Numbered from the stretch's first letter, positions 45,379 through 54,236 are shown. The stretch: 64,000 bases of DNA from Hufsiella ginkgonis (GCF_009834915.1 NZ_WVHS01000001.1:1240001-1304000), one strand, 5' to 3'. The notes: generated from the letters alone by a model not told the origin. Program-made: numbers and translations.

Positions 45379-46020
45379 ATGAAACGGATATTCCTTTTTC
45401 TTCTTGTTCTCGCCGGCTTCGCCGGATCCTCCCATGCGCAGGAGAAGAAACTGGTACAGGTATCGGGGATCATTTATAATGCGGATTCTATCCAGGCAAT
45501 TGTGCCATATGTAACGGTGATCAATAAGTCGCGGAATAACCAGTCGTTCCCGGCCAATTACCAGGGGTATTTTTCTTTTGTAGCCAGCGAGGGCGATACG
45601 ATCGTTTATTCGGCTATCGGGTACCGCAAAGAAGCGCTGGTGATCCCGGCCGGTTTACCCGACATGAAGTACACCGTACTGGTTAAAATGAAACCCGAAT
45701 CCATTACATTGCCGGTAGTAAGCGTTTATCCCTGGGCAAGTGTCGATGAATTTACCCGTGCATTTATGACGCTGAAGCTGGCAGACGATGACCTGCTGAT
45801 CGCCAAAAAGAATGTGTCGGCGGCAAGCCTGGCAGCGCTCTCTAAATCGCTTCCGCGTGATGGGCAGGAAATGAATGTGTTTAACTTCCAGAACAACCAC
45901 ATCAACTTAACGAATAAACACATGAACCAGCGCGGCGCCAATCCGCTGATGAACCCGTTTGCCTGGGCAGCGTTTATTCAACAGATCACCCAGGGCGATA
46001 AAAGCCGCGGGGGTAATTAA
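45379..46020 (+). CDS. Exported carboxypeptidase-regulatory-like protein
   Basis: A 213-residue exported protein. The signal peptide is MKRIFLFLLVLAGFAGSSHA. A beta-sandwich related to carboxypeptidase regulatory-like domains follows (VSGIIYNADSIQAIVPYVTVINKSRN ... YFSFVASEGDTIVYSAIGYRK, to about residue 108). The C-terminal half is helical, with an Asn/Met-rich stretch. Unknown role; such domains often sit in outer-membrane or periplasmic proteins of this phylum. Convergent with def. Confidence 0.82.
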   Translation: MKRIFLFLLVLAGFAGSSHAQEKKLVQVSGIIYNADSIQAIVPYVTVINKSRNNQSFPANYQGYFSFVASEGDTIVYSAIGYRKEALVIPAGLPDMKYTVLVKMKPESITLPVVSVYPWASVDEFTRAFMTLKLADDDLLIAKKNVSAASLAALSKSLPRDGQEMNVFNFQNNHINLTNKHMNQRGANPLMNPFAWAAFIQQITQGDKSRGGN

Positions 46021-46037
46021 TCCCACCCTGTTTTCTC

Positions 46038-46607
46038 TTACCGCTTTCTTTTTTGCGCGGGGAACCTCATTTTGTACTCTACCTTTATCAAGCCTTTCGA
46101 AATGGAATCGAGGCGGCTCTTAAGCATCGTTTTGCGTAAAGGGGATAGCTTGTCGACAAAAAGTTTTCCTTCAATATGGTCGTATTCGTGTTGAATTACG
46201 CGGGCGGCGAGGCCGGTATAGGTTTCTGTGTGCAACGCAAAGTTTTCATCGAGGTAAGAAATGGTCACTTTCGATTTCCTGCTGATGTCTTCACGGATAT
46301 CCGGAATGCTCAGGCATCCCTCGTTAAAATCCCAGTTTTCGCCGCTTTCTTCGGTGATCTGCGCATTGATGAATACTTTCTTGAAATCTTTCAGCTGTGC
46401 ATCGTCTTCCGCAAATGGCGAAGCATCGATCACGAACAGCCGGATAGCCAGCCCTACCTGGGGTGCGGCTATACCAACACCATGTGCGGCGTACATAGTT
46501 TCGAACATGTTGCCGATCAGCTGTTGTAAACCAGGATAATCGCTGCCGATGTCTTCGGCTTTTTTTCTTAAAACGGGATCTCCGTAGGCGATAATGGGTA
46601 ATTTCAT
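46038..46607 (-). CDS. def: Peptide deformylase
   Basis: A 189-residue deformylase removing the formyl group from new proteins. All three motifs are present: GVGIAAPQ (43-50), EGCLSIP (96-102, metal ligand Cys98) and QHEYDH (139-144). ATG at 46607. A -7 element TATCTTTG on the same strand at 46657-46664 may give it its own promoter after the M16 gene. Confidence 0.96.
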   Translation of the reverse strand: MKLPIIAYGDPVLRKKAEDIGSDYPGLQQLIGNMFETMYAAHGVGIAAPQVGLAIRLFVIDASPFAEDDAQLKDFKKVFINAQITEESGENWDFNEGCLSIPDIREDISRKSKVTISYLDENFALHTETYTGLAARVIQHEYDHIEGKLFVDKLSPLRKTMLKSRLDSISKGLIKVEYKMRFPAQKRKR

Positions 46608-46669
46608 AACGAGAAGTATTCAAACACAGAACGTTAGTTCTGGCGTTAACAATCGGCAAAGATAATATT

Positions 46670-47902
46670 TTACTCTTTAAGGGGATCGAAAACCAGCGTA
46701 GTAAACCGTTCCGGATCGAACACCTCGTTGGCGATTTCCAGCAGCTGGGGAGCTGTAACGGCGTTCACGCGGTCAAAAACCTCCTCCAGCGAATCTACGC
46801 GACCGTAATCCACCAGGCTTTTCGACATCGAGATCAGGAGGCTCATCCTGTTCTCTTCGCCCAGCGCGATCTGCCCGATAAACCGCTTTTTCGCCTGGTG
46901 AAGCTGCGTAACTCCCAGACCCTGTTCACGTAATTTACGAAGCTCGCGCTGCACCAGTTTCAGCGCTTTATCCTTTTTCTCCGGGTCGGTGCCAAAATAA
47001 ACGGAGAACATGCCGGTATCGCTAAAAGGCGCATAACTCGACTCGATGGTGTAGGCGATGCCATATTTTTCGCGGATCTCCAAGTTTAACCTCGAGCTCA
47101 TGCCGGTTCCGCCCAGCAGGTTGTTCAACAGTAGCAAGCCGGTTTTGTTCTTGTGGTGCAGGTTGTAGGCGAGGTTGCCGGTTACGCAGTGAGACTGTGA
47201 GATCGGCTTCTTTTCGTGGTACGTGGCAGGACGGTACAAAACGGGCGCTATCCTGTTTTTGGAGGTATCATTTTCCTTTACGGCGCCAAACAAGCGGCTC
47301 ACCAGTTTTTTAAGCTTTTCTAACGGGTAGTTGCCCAGTACGCCGATCACAATGCCGTGGGTATTGTAATTAGCTGAAAGGAAGCGCAGAATATCATCGC
47401 GCGTAAAGCGCTGTACACTTTCGGTTTTACCCAGGATGTTGTTCCCCATCGGGTGCCCTTCATAAACAAGTCCGTCGAAATCGTCGTAAATGGCATCTTC
47501 GGGTTGGTCCTGGTAAGAAGCGATCTCGTCGAGTATTACCCCTTTTTCTTTTTCCAGCTCATCCTCCGGGAAAACGGAATGAAAAACGAGGTCCTGGAAG
47601 AGGTCCAGCGCACGTTCCAGGTGTTCCTGTAAAAAAGAAGCGTGTATGCAGGTATATTCCTTGGTGGTATAGGCGTTCAGGTCTGCACCCACCAATTCGA
47701 GGCGGTTGAGGATCTGGTTGGTGTTGCGGCGTTCGGTACGCTTGAAAAAAAGATGCTCGATAAAATGGGCCAGCCCGGGATCGCCCTCTGCTTCATCTCT
47801 CGACCCGGCATTGATGAGGATGCATGCATGCGCGATGTTGGAGAGCGCCGGCTTGTGTAATAAACGGATCCCGTTGGGCAGGGAAAAAACTTCATAATCC
47901 AT
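46670..47902 (-). CDS. M16 family zinc peptidase
   Basis: A 410-residue peptidase of the insulinase/processing-peptidase family. The inverted zinc motif is HFIEH (His46, Glu49, His50), with the downstream Glu in the ELEKEKGVILDEIASY region. A second M16 domain contains LNNLLGGTGMSSRLNLEIREKYGIAYTI. Single-chain length matches bacterial PqqL/MPP-like enzymes that cleave small peptides. No signal peptide, so cytoplasmic. The -7 box lies only 4 nt before the ATG. Confidence 0.93.
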   Translation of the reverse strand: MDYEVFSLPNGIRLLHKPALSNIAHACILINAGSRDEAEGDPGLAHFIEHLFFKRTERRNTNQILNRLELVGADLNAYTTKEYTCIHASFLQEHLERALDLFQDLVFHSVFPEDELEKEKGVILDEIASYQDQPEDAIYDDFDGLVYEGHPMGNNILGKTESVQRFTRDDILRFLSANYNTHGIVIGVLGNYPLEKLKKLVSRLFGAVKENDTSKNRIAPVLYRPATYHEKKPISQSHCVTGNLAYNLHHKNKTGLLLLNNLLGGTGMSSRLNLEIREKYGIAYTIESSYAPFSDTGMFSVYFGTDPEKKDKALKLVQRELRKLREQGLGVTQLHQAKKRFIGQIALGEENRMSLLISMSKSLVDYGRVDSLEEVFDRVNAVTAPQLLEIANEVFDPERFTTLVFDPLKE

Positions 47903-47906
47903 CGGG

Positions 47907-47914
47907 CAAAGGTA
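47907..47914 (-). promoter_or_regulatory. -7 promoter element of the M16 peptidase (leaderless)
   Basis: On the reverse strand TACCTTTG fits TAnnTTTG and ends 4 nt before the ATG, predicting a leaderless or near-leaderless mRNA. The -33 region falls inside heptad repeat copy 4; a TTG lies at a 23-bp spacing. Confidence 0.5.
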
Positions 47915-47919
47915 GGGAA

Positions 47920-48018
47920 TCAGCGGTCAGCTTTCAGCAATCAGCCGCCAGCAATCAGCCGTAAGCGTTCAGCCGTCAGCTTTGTGATAGCGACATAAGG
48001 AGCTGATTGCTGGCCGCA
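47920..48018. repeat. Palindromic heptad repeat, copy 4 (longest arm)
   Basis: Left-arm units are CAGCGGT, CAGCTTT, CAGCAAT, CAGCCGC, CAGCAAT, CAGCCGT, AAGCGTT, CAGCCGT, CAGCTTT: nine heptads in register. The centre is GTGATAGCGACATAAGG and the right arm is short (AGCTGATTGCTGGCCGC). It fills the gap between the M16 start and the msrA stop. Confidence 0.8.
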
Positions 48019-48020
48019 GA

Positions 48021-48668
48021 TCACTTCTTCTTCATCGTCAGCTTACACTCCCTTTTAAATTTCTCGAAGCGTGGCATCGAAACGGCTTGCACGTATCCCT
48101 GGCTCGGGTTGTATTGCACGTAGTTCTGGTGGTATTCTTCTGCGCGGTAAAAGGCGGTAAGCGGTGATATTTCGGTAACGATGGCACTTTTAAAGGTCGG
48201 TGTGTATTTGCGTACCGCCTGTTTGGCGAGCTCGCCTTCTTCTTTAGTGAGGTAAAAAATGGCGGAGCGGTAGGAGGTTCCCCTGTCTGGACCCTGGCGG
48301 TTCAGCGTAGTAGGGTCGTGCGACGTAAAGAAAGCATCCAGCAACTGGCTGTAAGAGATCTTTTTTGGATTATAATATACCAGCACGGTTTCGGCATGGC
48401 CGGTTGTTTCAGAACATACCTCTTCATAGGTCGGGTTTTTTGTTTTGCCGCCGGCGTAACCGGATACGGCAGAATCAACCCCGGCCAACTCCTCGAAAAT
48501 ATGCTCCGAGCACCAGAAACATCCTTCGGCAAATGCCGCGATCGCTTTTCCCTGCGGCGCCACGAGCTTTACGGCGTACACCTTATTTTTATTTTGTACT
48601 AACAAGCTCCACGAAGCGAGCAGCAATACCGCCGCGATAACAGACAGGTAAAAAACAGACTTTTTCAT
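48021..48668 (-). CDS. msrA: Exported peptide-methionine (S)-S-oxide reductase
   Basis: A 215-residue MsrA. The catalytic motif is GCFWCSEHIF with nucleophile Cys50 and Cys53. SGYAGGKTKNPTYEEVCSETTGHAE and the C-terminal EYHQNY follow. Unlike most MsrA it begins with a signal or membrane anchor (residues 1-24), so it should repair oxidised methionines in the periplasm. Confidence 0.93.
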   Translation of the reverse strand: MKKSVFYLSVIAAVLLLASWSLLVQNKNKVYAVKLVAPQGKAIAAFAEGCFWCSEHIFEELAGVDSAVSGYAGGKTKNPTYEEVCSETTGHAETVLVYYNPKKISYSQLLDAFFTSHDPTTLNRQGPDRGTSYRSAIFYLTKEEGELAKQAVRKYTPTFKSAIVTEISPLTAFYRAEEYHQNYVQYNPSQGYVQAVSMPRFEKFKRECKLTMKKK

Positions 48669-48831
48669 ATCACAATCTTTAACGCAATTTACGCAACAAT
48701 ATGGCGGGTGGTTTGTCCATTGAATGTAAAAACGCCGAGCGCATTACTAATGCGTTAAATGTTAAACTCTGTTAAATTTAACGCCCCTCTCCCGGTAAGA
48801 TTCTACCTTCGCCTGTCCCTCAATAATGTGA

Positions 48832-48862
48832 TTGACGGATACACGTAATTAACTTATCTTTG
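48832..48862 (+). promoter_or_regulatory. Promoter of bamD (leaderless)
   Basis: A TTG at 48832-48834 and TATCTTTG at 48855-48862 are separated by 20 bp, a good fit to the Bacteroidota -33/-7 pattern. The -7 box ends 4 nt before the bamD ATG, so the transcript would start at or within a few bases of the start codon. Confidence 0.55.
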
Positions 48863-48866
48863 CAGG

Positions 48867-49769
48867 ATGTTTAAAAACAAGCAGTTAGTTTTATTGGGCC
48901 TGATCGTTTTATTTCTGTCGGGCGCTATCGGCTGTAAAAGTAAATTCGAGAAGCTGCGCACGGGCACGGATGTACCGAAAAAGTACCAGGAAGCAATTCG
49001 CCTGTACAATAAAAAGAAGTATTCCAAGGCGCTCTTGTTGTTCGACGACCTGATGCAGCGCTACCGCGGGATGTCGGAAGCCGAAGACCTTTCCTACTAC
49101 TTTGCATATACCAACTACCGGCTGCGCGATTATACCACCGCCCGTTACCAGTTTAAGGTTTTTGCCGATACCTACCCGGGAAGCTCCAGGGCCGAAGAGT
49201 GCCGGTTTATGTCGGCTTACTGCTACTACCTCGAGTCGCCGAACTTTTCGCTCGACCAGGAGAACACCCAGAAAGCCATCGAATCCCTCCAGCTCTTTAT
49301 CAACCTCTATCCCAAAAGCGAGCGGGTGGCCGAGGCCAGCAAGCTGATCACCGATCTTCGCGACAAGCTGGAAGCGAAAGCCTACGCCAACGCGAAGCTA
49401 TATTTTACCACTGGTGGCTACAATCCTGAAAATTACCGGGCCGCCGTGATCGCTTTCCGCAACGTATTGCGCGATTTTCCGGATACGCGTTATGCCGAAG
49501 AAATGGAACTGCTGGCCATCCGCTCGCAGTACCTTTACTCAAAAAACAGCTACGAAACCAAGCAGGAAGAACGGTTTAACGAAGCCATTACCATGGCAGG
49601 TGATTTTGCCGACAAACATCCGCAGAGTAAATTGTTAAAAGACGTACAGGAGGTGAGCAAAGATGCCCAGGCAGGTATCGTGGCGGCTAAAAAGTTCATC
49701 GCCCTGCAGGAAGCCGAAATGAAAGCACGCATGGCAGCACGTGATACTACTGCCAGGAAAAATAAGTAA
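48867..49769 (+). CDS. bamD: Outer membrane protein assembly factor BamD
   Basis: A 300-residue lipoprotein (lipobox SGAIGC, Cys23) made of tetratricopeptide-like repeats: YQEAIRLYNKKKYSKALLLFDDLM, DYTTARYQFKVFADTYPGSSRAEE, TQKAIESLQLFINLYPKSERV. It is the essential lipoprotein partner of BamA for inserting beta-barrels. It is followed by rpoZ, coaBC and DUF4835, an order I associate with Bacteroidota. Confidence 0.93.
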   Translation: MFKNKQLVLLGLIVLFLSGAIGCKSKFEKLRTGTDVPKKYQEAIRLYNKKKYSKALLLFDDLMQRYRGMSEAEDLSYYFAYTNYRLRDYTTARYQFKVFADTYPGSSRAEECRFMSAYCYYLESPNFSLDQENTQKAIESLQLFINLYPKSERVAEASKLITDLRDKLEAKAYANAKLYFTTGGYNPENYRAAVIAFRNVLRDFPDTRYAEEMELLAIRSQYLYSKNSYETKQEERFNEAITMAGDFADKHPQSKLLKDVQEVSKDAQAGIVAAKKFIALQEAEMKARMAARDTTARKNK

Positions 49770-49780
49770 ACAACGAAATT

Positions 49781-50107
49781 ATGAGCAATACCAAAACTTC
49801 GACCACCCCTACATCAACCGTAACACGTGATGTGCGCCAGCTGGATAAAGAAACCGGCAATATTTACGAGTCGATCGTGATTATTTCAAAACGCGCGAAC
49901 CAGATCGCCAACAATATGAAAGAAGAGCTTCATGGAAAGCTGTCTGAGTTCTCATCGTCGAACGACAACCTGGAAGAGATTTTTGAAAACCGCGAGCAGA
50001 TCGAGATCTCTAAACATTACGAGCGTTTGCCAAAACCTACGCTGGTAGCGGTTGACGAGTTCCTGCACAAAAAAGTTTACTACAGGAACCCTTCGAAGGA
50101 AGCATAG
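49781..50107 (+). CDS. rpoZ: RNA polymerase omega subunit (Bacteroidota type)
   Basis: A 108-residue RpoZ/Rpb6-like protein. The core GNIYESIVIISKRANQIAN (about 26-44) matches the conserved omega helix that clamps the beta' tail. The rest (FENREQIEISKHYERLPKP, VYYRNPSKEA) is typical of the phylum. It starts 11 nt after bamD. Confidence 0.9.
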   Translation: MSNTKTSTTPTSTVTRDVRQLDKETGNIYESIVIISKRANQIANNMKEELHGKLSEFSSSNDNLEEIFENREQIEISKHYERLPKPTLVAVDEFLHKKVYYRNPSKEA

Positions 50108-50113
50108 TAGTAC

Positions 50114-50190
50114 CGGTTATCAGTAGTCAGTCATCAGTTCTTGTATGACGCTTTAACGGAACCGGCTGCTGATAACCGACCACTGATAAC
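50114..50190. repeat. Palindromic heptad repeat, copy 5
   Basis: Left units are CGGTTAT, CAGTAGT, CAGTCAT, CAGTTCT. The centre is TGTATGACGCTTTAACGG. The right arm on the reverse strand reads CAGTGGT, CGGTTAT, CAGCAGC. It lies between rpoZ and coaBC and ends 3 nt before the coaBC ATG. Confidence 0.8.
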
Positions 50191-50193
50191 TCA

Positions 50194-51378
50194 ATGAACA
50201 TTATCCTCGGCATCTGCGGAAGCATAGCCAGCTATAAAGCGGCCACCCTGGTACGTTTGCTGGTGAAATCCGGTGCCGCGGTGAAGGTGGTAATGACCCC
50301 CGACGCCACGCATTTTATTACCCCGCTTACCCTTTCTACCCTTTCTAAAAACCCGGTGCTGGTTGAATATGCCAACGCTCAAACCGGCGAATGGAATAAC
50401 CATGTTGAGCTGGCGCTGTGGGCCGATTACCTGGTTATCGCCCCGGCCAGCGCAAACACCCTCGCCAAAATGGCCAACGGGCTTTGCGATAACCTCCTTA
50501 CGGCGGTATACCTTTCTGCCAAATGCCCGGTGTATGTCGCTCCCGCAATGGACCTCGATATGTGGAAACATGCATCTACCCAGGCAAACGTGGGTCGCCT
50601 GCAATCCTATGGCAACATCCTCATCCGCCCGGGTTACGGCGAGCTGGCCAGCGGCCTCACCGGCGAAGGAAGAATGGCGGAGCCCGAAGAGATCGCGGCG
50701 CTTCTTGATGGCGAAATAAGAAAAAAACTGCCGCTGAGCGGTAAAAAAGCCCTGGTTTCTGCCGGGCCTACATACGAAGCGATAGACCCGGTACGTTTTA
50801 TCGGAAATCATTCTTCCGGGAAAATGGGTTACGCCATCGCGGCGGAATTGTTGCGGAACGGCGCGGAGGTCACGTTGGTAAGCGGACCGGTATCGATAAC
50901 CGCCGAACCGGGAATAAAGGTGGTCCGTGTTACCTCTGCCGCAGAAATGCTGGAGCAGATGAGCGCACATTTCCCGGCCGCCGATATTACCATTATGAAT
51001 GCCGCGGTAGCAGATTACCGCCCGGCCACCGTTGCCGGGCACAAGATTAAAAAGAACGACGAAGAGTTCTCGATCCCCCTGGTTAAAACCACGGATATTC
51101 TTGCGAATTTGGGGCAGTTGGAACGGGGGAACCGTTTACTGATCGGCTTTGCCCTCGAAACAGAGCATGAAGAGGAGAATGCCATTAAAAAGATCCGGAA
51201 AAAGAACCTCGACTTTATCGTGCTCAATTCGCTTCAGGACGAAGGAGCTGGGTTTAAAGGCGATCAGAATAAGATCACGATCATAGACCGTGAGTTGAAT
51301 AAAGTAACCTACGGGCTTAAATCGAAACAGGAAGTGGCACACGATATACTCATAAAAATTCTGGAGGTAATGGCATGA
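50194..51378 (+). CDS. coaBC: Bifunctional phosphopantothenoylcysteine decarboxylase/synthetase
   Basis: A 394-residue CoaBC. The N-terminal flavoprotein CoaC half has GSIASYKA, VIAPASANTLAKMANG and PAMDLDMW. The CoaB half starts near 185 with VSAGPTYEAIDPVRFIGN and HSSGKMGYAIA. It performs two steps from 4'-phosphopantothenate to 4'-phosphopantetheine in CoA synthesis. Its stop overlaps the DUF4835 start (ATGA). Confidence 0.95.
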   Translation: MNIILGICGSIASYKAATLVRLLVKSGAAVKVVMTPDATHFITPLTLSTLSKNPVLVEYANAQTGEWNNHVELALWADYLVIAPASANTLAKMANGLCDNLLTAVYLSAKCPVYVAPAMDLDMWKHASTQANVGRLQSYGNILIRPGYGELASGLTGEGRMAEPEEIAALLDGEIRKKLPLSGKKALVSAGPTYEAIDPVRFIGNHSSGKMGYAIAAELLRNGAEVTLVSGPVSITAEPGIKVVRVTSAAEMLEQMSAHFPAADITIMNAAVADYRPATVAGHKIKKNDEEFSIPLVKTTDILANLGQLERGNRLLIGFALETEHEEENAIKKIRKKNLDFIVLNSLQDEGAGFKGDQNKITIIDRELNKVTYGLKSKQEVAHDILIKILEVMA

Positions 51379-52271
51379 TCAGGCGATTCGTGATGTTCGT
51401 TTTCGTTTTTTTGACAGCCGCGCAGCTCCGGGCACAGGACCTTAACGCCCGTGTGCAGATCTTGTCCACCCAGATCCAGAATACCAATAAGCGGTCGTTC
51501 GATGCGCTCGAAAGCACCATCCGCGAATTTCTTAACAACCGCAAATGGAGCGCCGACGCGCTGCAGCCCCGCGAGCGGATCGATTGCAGCTTCGTGATAA
51601 ACATTACGTGGTACGATGGCTCGTCGCAGTTCCTCGCCGATGCGCAGATCCAGTCGAGCCGACCCATTTACGGCACCACCTATAACAGTACGCTGCTAAA
51701 CATCAGCGACAAGGATTTCGGCTTTACGTATGCCGAGGGACAGCCGTTAGACTACTCTGACCAGAACTTTATTAATAACCTGAGCTCCCTGCTGGCTTTT
51801 TATGCCTACACCATCGTAGGAATGGATTACGACAGCTTTTCGCGCTATTCAGGCACCCCTTATTACGTAAAAGCGCTGGGTGTGGTAAACAACGCGCAAA
51901 ATGCCTCCTTCCCCGGCTGGAAAGCCTTTGAGAGCCTTAAGAACCGGTACTGGCTTTCGGAAAACCTCAACAATAAAGCATTTAACCCGATCCGCGAGGT
52001 GCTGTATGATTATCACCGAAATGGGCTCGATATCATGGCGGGTAACCAGGCAAAGGGACGCAAGGAGATCATCGGCCTCTTGCCGCAGCTGCAAAAGATC
52101 GATAAACAGAAACAGGGCGCTATGCTTAACCAGGTTTTCTTTACCGCAAAAGCAGACGAGCTGGTAAACATTATCGGCTCCGCCGACCCGCAGGATAAAG
52201 TGAAAGCCTATAACCAGCTGGTGGAGCTCGATCCGGCCAACCTTGCCAAGTACCAGGCGCTAAGAAAGTAA
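51375..52271 (+). CDS. DUF4835 family exported protein
   Basis: A 298-residue exported protein (signal peptide about 1-21, ending RAQ) of DUF4835. Hallmarks are LNARVQILSTQIQNTNKRSF, ERIDCSFVINITWY, SSRPIYGTTYNSTLLN and AFYAYTIVGMDYDSFS. Function unknown. It normally follows coaBC in Bacteroidota and precedes recN; here no recN follows. Confidence 0.92.
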   Translation: MIRRFVMFVFVFLTAAQLRAQDLNARVQILSTQIQNTNKRSFDALESTIREFLNNRKWSADALQPRERIDCSFVINITWYDGSSQFLADAQIQSSRPIYGTTYNSTLLNISDKDFGFTYAEGQPLDYSDQNFINNLSSLLAFYAYTIVGMDYDSFSRYSGTPYYVKALGVVNNAQNASFPGWKAFESLKNRYWLSENLNNKAFNPIREVLYDYHRNGLDIMAGNQAKGRKEIIGLLPQLQKIDKQKQGAMLNQVFFTAKADELVNIIGSADPQDKVKAYNQLVELDPANLAKYQALRK

Positions 52272-52282
52272 CGCCGCCCAGG

Positions 52283-53025
52283 CTAGCCGCCGCCGGCCGG
52301 CAGCCAGCGGCTTTCCAGCCTCATCCGGTAACAGTTCATGGCGGTTTCTCCCAGCTTATCTACTAGTTTATAATTCGCTATAGCGCCAACGGCAGCACCG
52401 ATCACCGGGATCAGTTGGGCCATTTTAGCCAGGTCTATATAATCGCGGTATTCCTGCTGGAAAGTGCGCCAGTCGAATCATCAACATTTTCTGGCAGCGT
52501 GGCAGCGTAGGCATCCCAGCCGGCTATATATTGCTTATAGATCGCGTTTCGCCGTTCCTGGCTCGAAAAGGCCAGTTGGAACACGTAGAGAATATACACG
52601 CGTTCTTTATATTCCTTTACGTCAAACCCGTACAGCGAGGCTATCTCGAACAGTAATTTAAGCTTAATTCCCAGCAGCAGCGGGAAATCTGCCAGGCCCC
52701 ACAAAATGCCGCCCGCGCCCGTAAGCGCTCCTTCCGCGGCTGCGGTATGGCGATAGTTTTCGATCTTGCTGCGCACCAGCGCCTCCGTAAGCTCGGGCGA
52801 GCTAACTTTCGCCGGCCTCGCCGTGAGGTGCTTCGACCCGAAAAGCACCAATTGGACCATCTTCCGGATGGCAACCGTAATGGCGTGGTGTACCTTACCA
52901 GGGATAAGGTTATTTACCTTGTTCTGTACGCCCCTGGAAATGCGGTCGCCCAGGGATGGCTTCCGCCGCATTTTTTGCTGCCATTGGCGGAGGGCCGCTT
53001 GTACGAGGGAAAGGTAAGTGATCAT
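52283..53025 (-). pseudogene. EcsC family protein, frameshifted
   Basis: The frame from the ATG at 53025 encodes an EcsC-type protein (GVQNKVNNLIPGKVHHAITVAI, EGALTGAGGILWGLADFPLLLGIKLKLLFEIASLYG) but derails after PENVDD and stops at 52435. The missing C-terminus (FDWRTFQQEYRDYIDLAK, LIPVIGAAVGAIANYKLV) is intact in the next frame down to a TAG at 52283. One base added at about 52476-52477 (AA to AAA on the forward strand) restores a 247-residue protein. So this is either a very recent 1-bp deletion or a sequencing error. EcsC proteins are membrane-linked and their function is poorly known. Confidence 0.85.
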
Positions 53026-53026
53026 G

Positions 53027-53094
53027 GGTTATCAGTTATTAGCCTTTTTGTAAGACGTTTTAAGGGACTGATCACTGACAGCCGGCAACCGGGC
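53027..53094. repeat. Palindromic heptad repeat, copy 6 (degenerate)
   Basis: Units GGGTTAT and CAGTTAT lead into the centre TTTTTGTAAGACGTTTTAAGGG. The right arm on the reverse strand contains CAGTGAT and CAGTCCC plus eroded units. It fills the gap between the EcsC start and the rfbB stop. Confidence 0.65.
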
Positions 53095-53095
53095 A

Positions 53096-54148
53096 CTACC
53101 TGTTCGTATATTGTTCTTCGTAATACGATTGATAATGGCCGGAGGTCACATCGTTTAGCCACGCCTCGTTGTCGAGGTACCATTGCACGGTTTTCTCCAG
53201 GCCCTCTTCAAATTGCAGGCTTGGGGTCCAGTTCAATTCGCGTTGAAGTTTCGACGAGTCGATCGCATAGCGGAGGTCGTGCCCGGCGCGGTCCGTTACA
53301 AAAGTGATCAGCTTTGCGGAAGTTCCCTCCGTTCGACCCAGCTTCTTATCCATTACGCGGCAAAGCAAATGGATAAGGTCGATGTTTTTCCACTCATTAT
53401 GACCGCCGATATTGTAGGTATCGCCGGCTTTAGCGTTGTGAAAGATCACATCGATGGCACGCGCATGATCTTCTACCCACAGCCAGTCGCGGATGTTTTC
53501 GCCCTTGCCATATACCGGCACCGGCTTATCGTTCCTGATGTTGTTTATTGCCAGCGGGATCAGCTTCTCGGGGAAATGGTACGATCCATAATTATTGGAA
53601 CAGTTGGATATCACGTTATTCATGCCGTACGTATCCTGGTAGGCCCGTACAAAATGATCGGAGCTTGCCTTCGAGGCTGAATACGGGCTATGCGGATCGT
53701 AAGCCGTTGATTCGGTGAACATGCCGGTTTCGCCTAATGTGCCGTACACCTCATCGGTAGAAACATGGTAAAAGCGTTTGTTATCGTAATCGCCTTTCCA
53801 GCTTACACGTGCGGCATTCAGCAGGTTTACGGTACCCACCACGTTGGTCATCACAAAATCTACCGGGCTGGTGATCGAGCGGTCAACATGCGATTCGGCG
53901 GCGAGGTGGATCACCGCATCAAAACCCTCGTCCTCAAACAACGCGTCGATAAAAGGTGCATCCACGATGTCTCCTTTCACAAAGTGATAATTCGGGCTGT
54001 TCTCAATATCCTTCAGGTTCGCCAGGTTACCGGCGTAGGTAAGCTTATCGAGGTTTACGATGGTATAATCAGGGTAGGTGGTTACGAAACGGCGCACCAC
54101 GTGCGAGCCTATAAAGCCGGCGCCCCCGGTGATGAGGATTTTTTTCAT
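53096..54148 (-). CDS. rfbB: dTDP-glucose 4,6-dehydratase
   Basis: A 350-residue SDR-fold enzyme. The NAD motif is TGGAGFIGSHVV near the N-terminus. HLAAESHVDRSI, the catalytic YSASKASSDHFV (Tyr and Lys) and NCSNNYGSYHFPEKLIPL follow. It makes dTDP-4-keto-6-deoxyglucose for rhamnose-type sugars. rmlA/C/D partners are not in the window. Confidence 0.94.
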   Translation of the reverse strand: MKKILITGGAGFIGSHVVRRFVTTYPDYTIVNLDKLTYAGNLANLKDIENSPNYHFVKGDIVDAPFIDALFEDEGFDAVIHLAAESHVDRSITSPVDFVMTNVVGTVNLLNAARVSWKGDYDNKRFYHVSTDEVYGTLGETGMFTESTAYDPHSPYSASKASSDHFVRAYQDTYGMNNVISNCSNNYGSYHFPEKLIPLAINNIRNDKPVPVYGKGENIRDWLWVEDHARAIDVIFHNAKAGDTYNIGGHNEWKNIDLIHLLCRVMDKKLGRTEGTSAKLITFVTDRAGHDLRYAIDSSKLQRELNWTPSLQFEEGLEKTVQWYLDNEAWLNDVTSGHYQSYYEEQYTNR

Positions 54149-54154
54149 AGCTTT

Positions 54155-54236
54155 TAGTTATCAGTTGCCAGTTATCAGTTGTCAGTTCCTTTACGGCGCC
54201 ATACCGGCACTGATTACTGACAACTGATCACTGATG
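54155..54236. repeat. Palindromic heptad repeat, copy 7
   Basis: Left units are TAGTTAT, CAGTTGC, CAGTTAT, CAGTTGT, CAGTTCC. The centre is TTTACGGCGCCATACCGG. The right arm on the reverse strand reads CAGTGAT, CAGTTGT, CAGTAAT, CAGTG. Located between the rfbB start and the galE stop. Confidence 0.85.

Noticed and set aside
47920-48018. Heptad array copy 4 as a CRISPR-like array
   Set aside because: Units are 7 bp, contiguous and part of a palindrome; no spacers and no cas genes.
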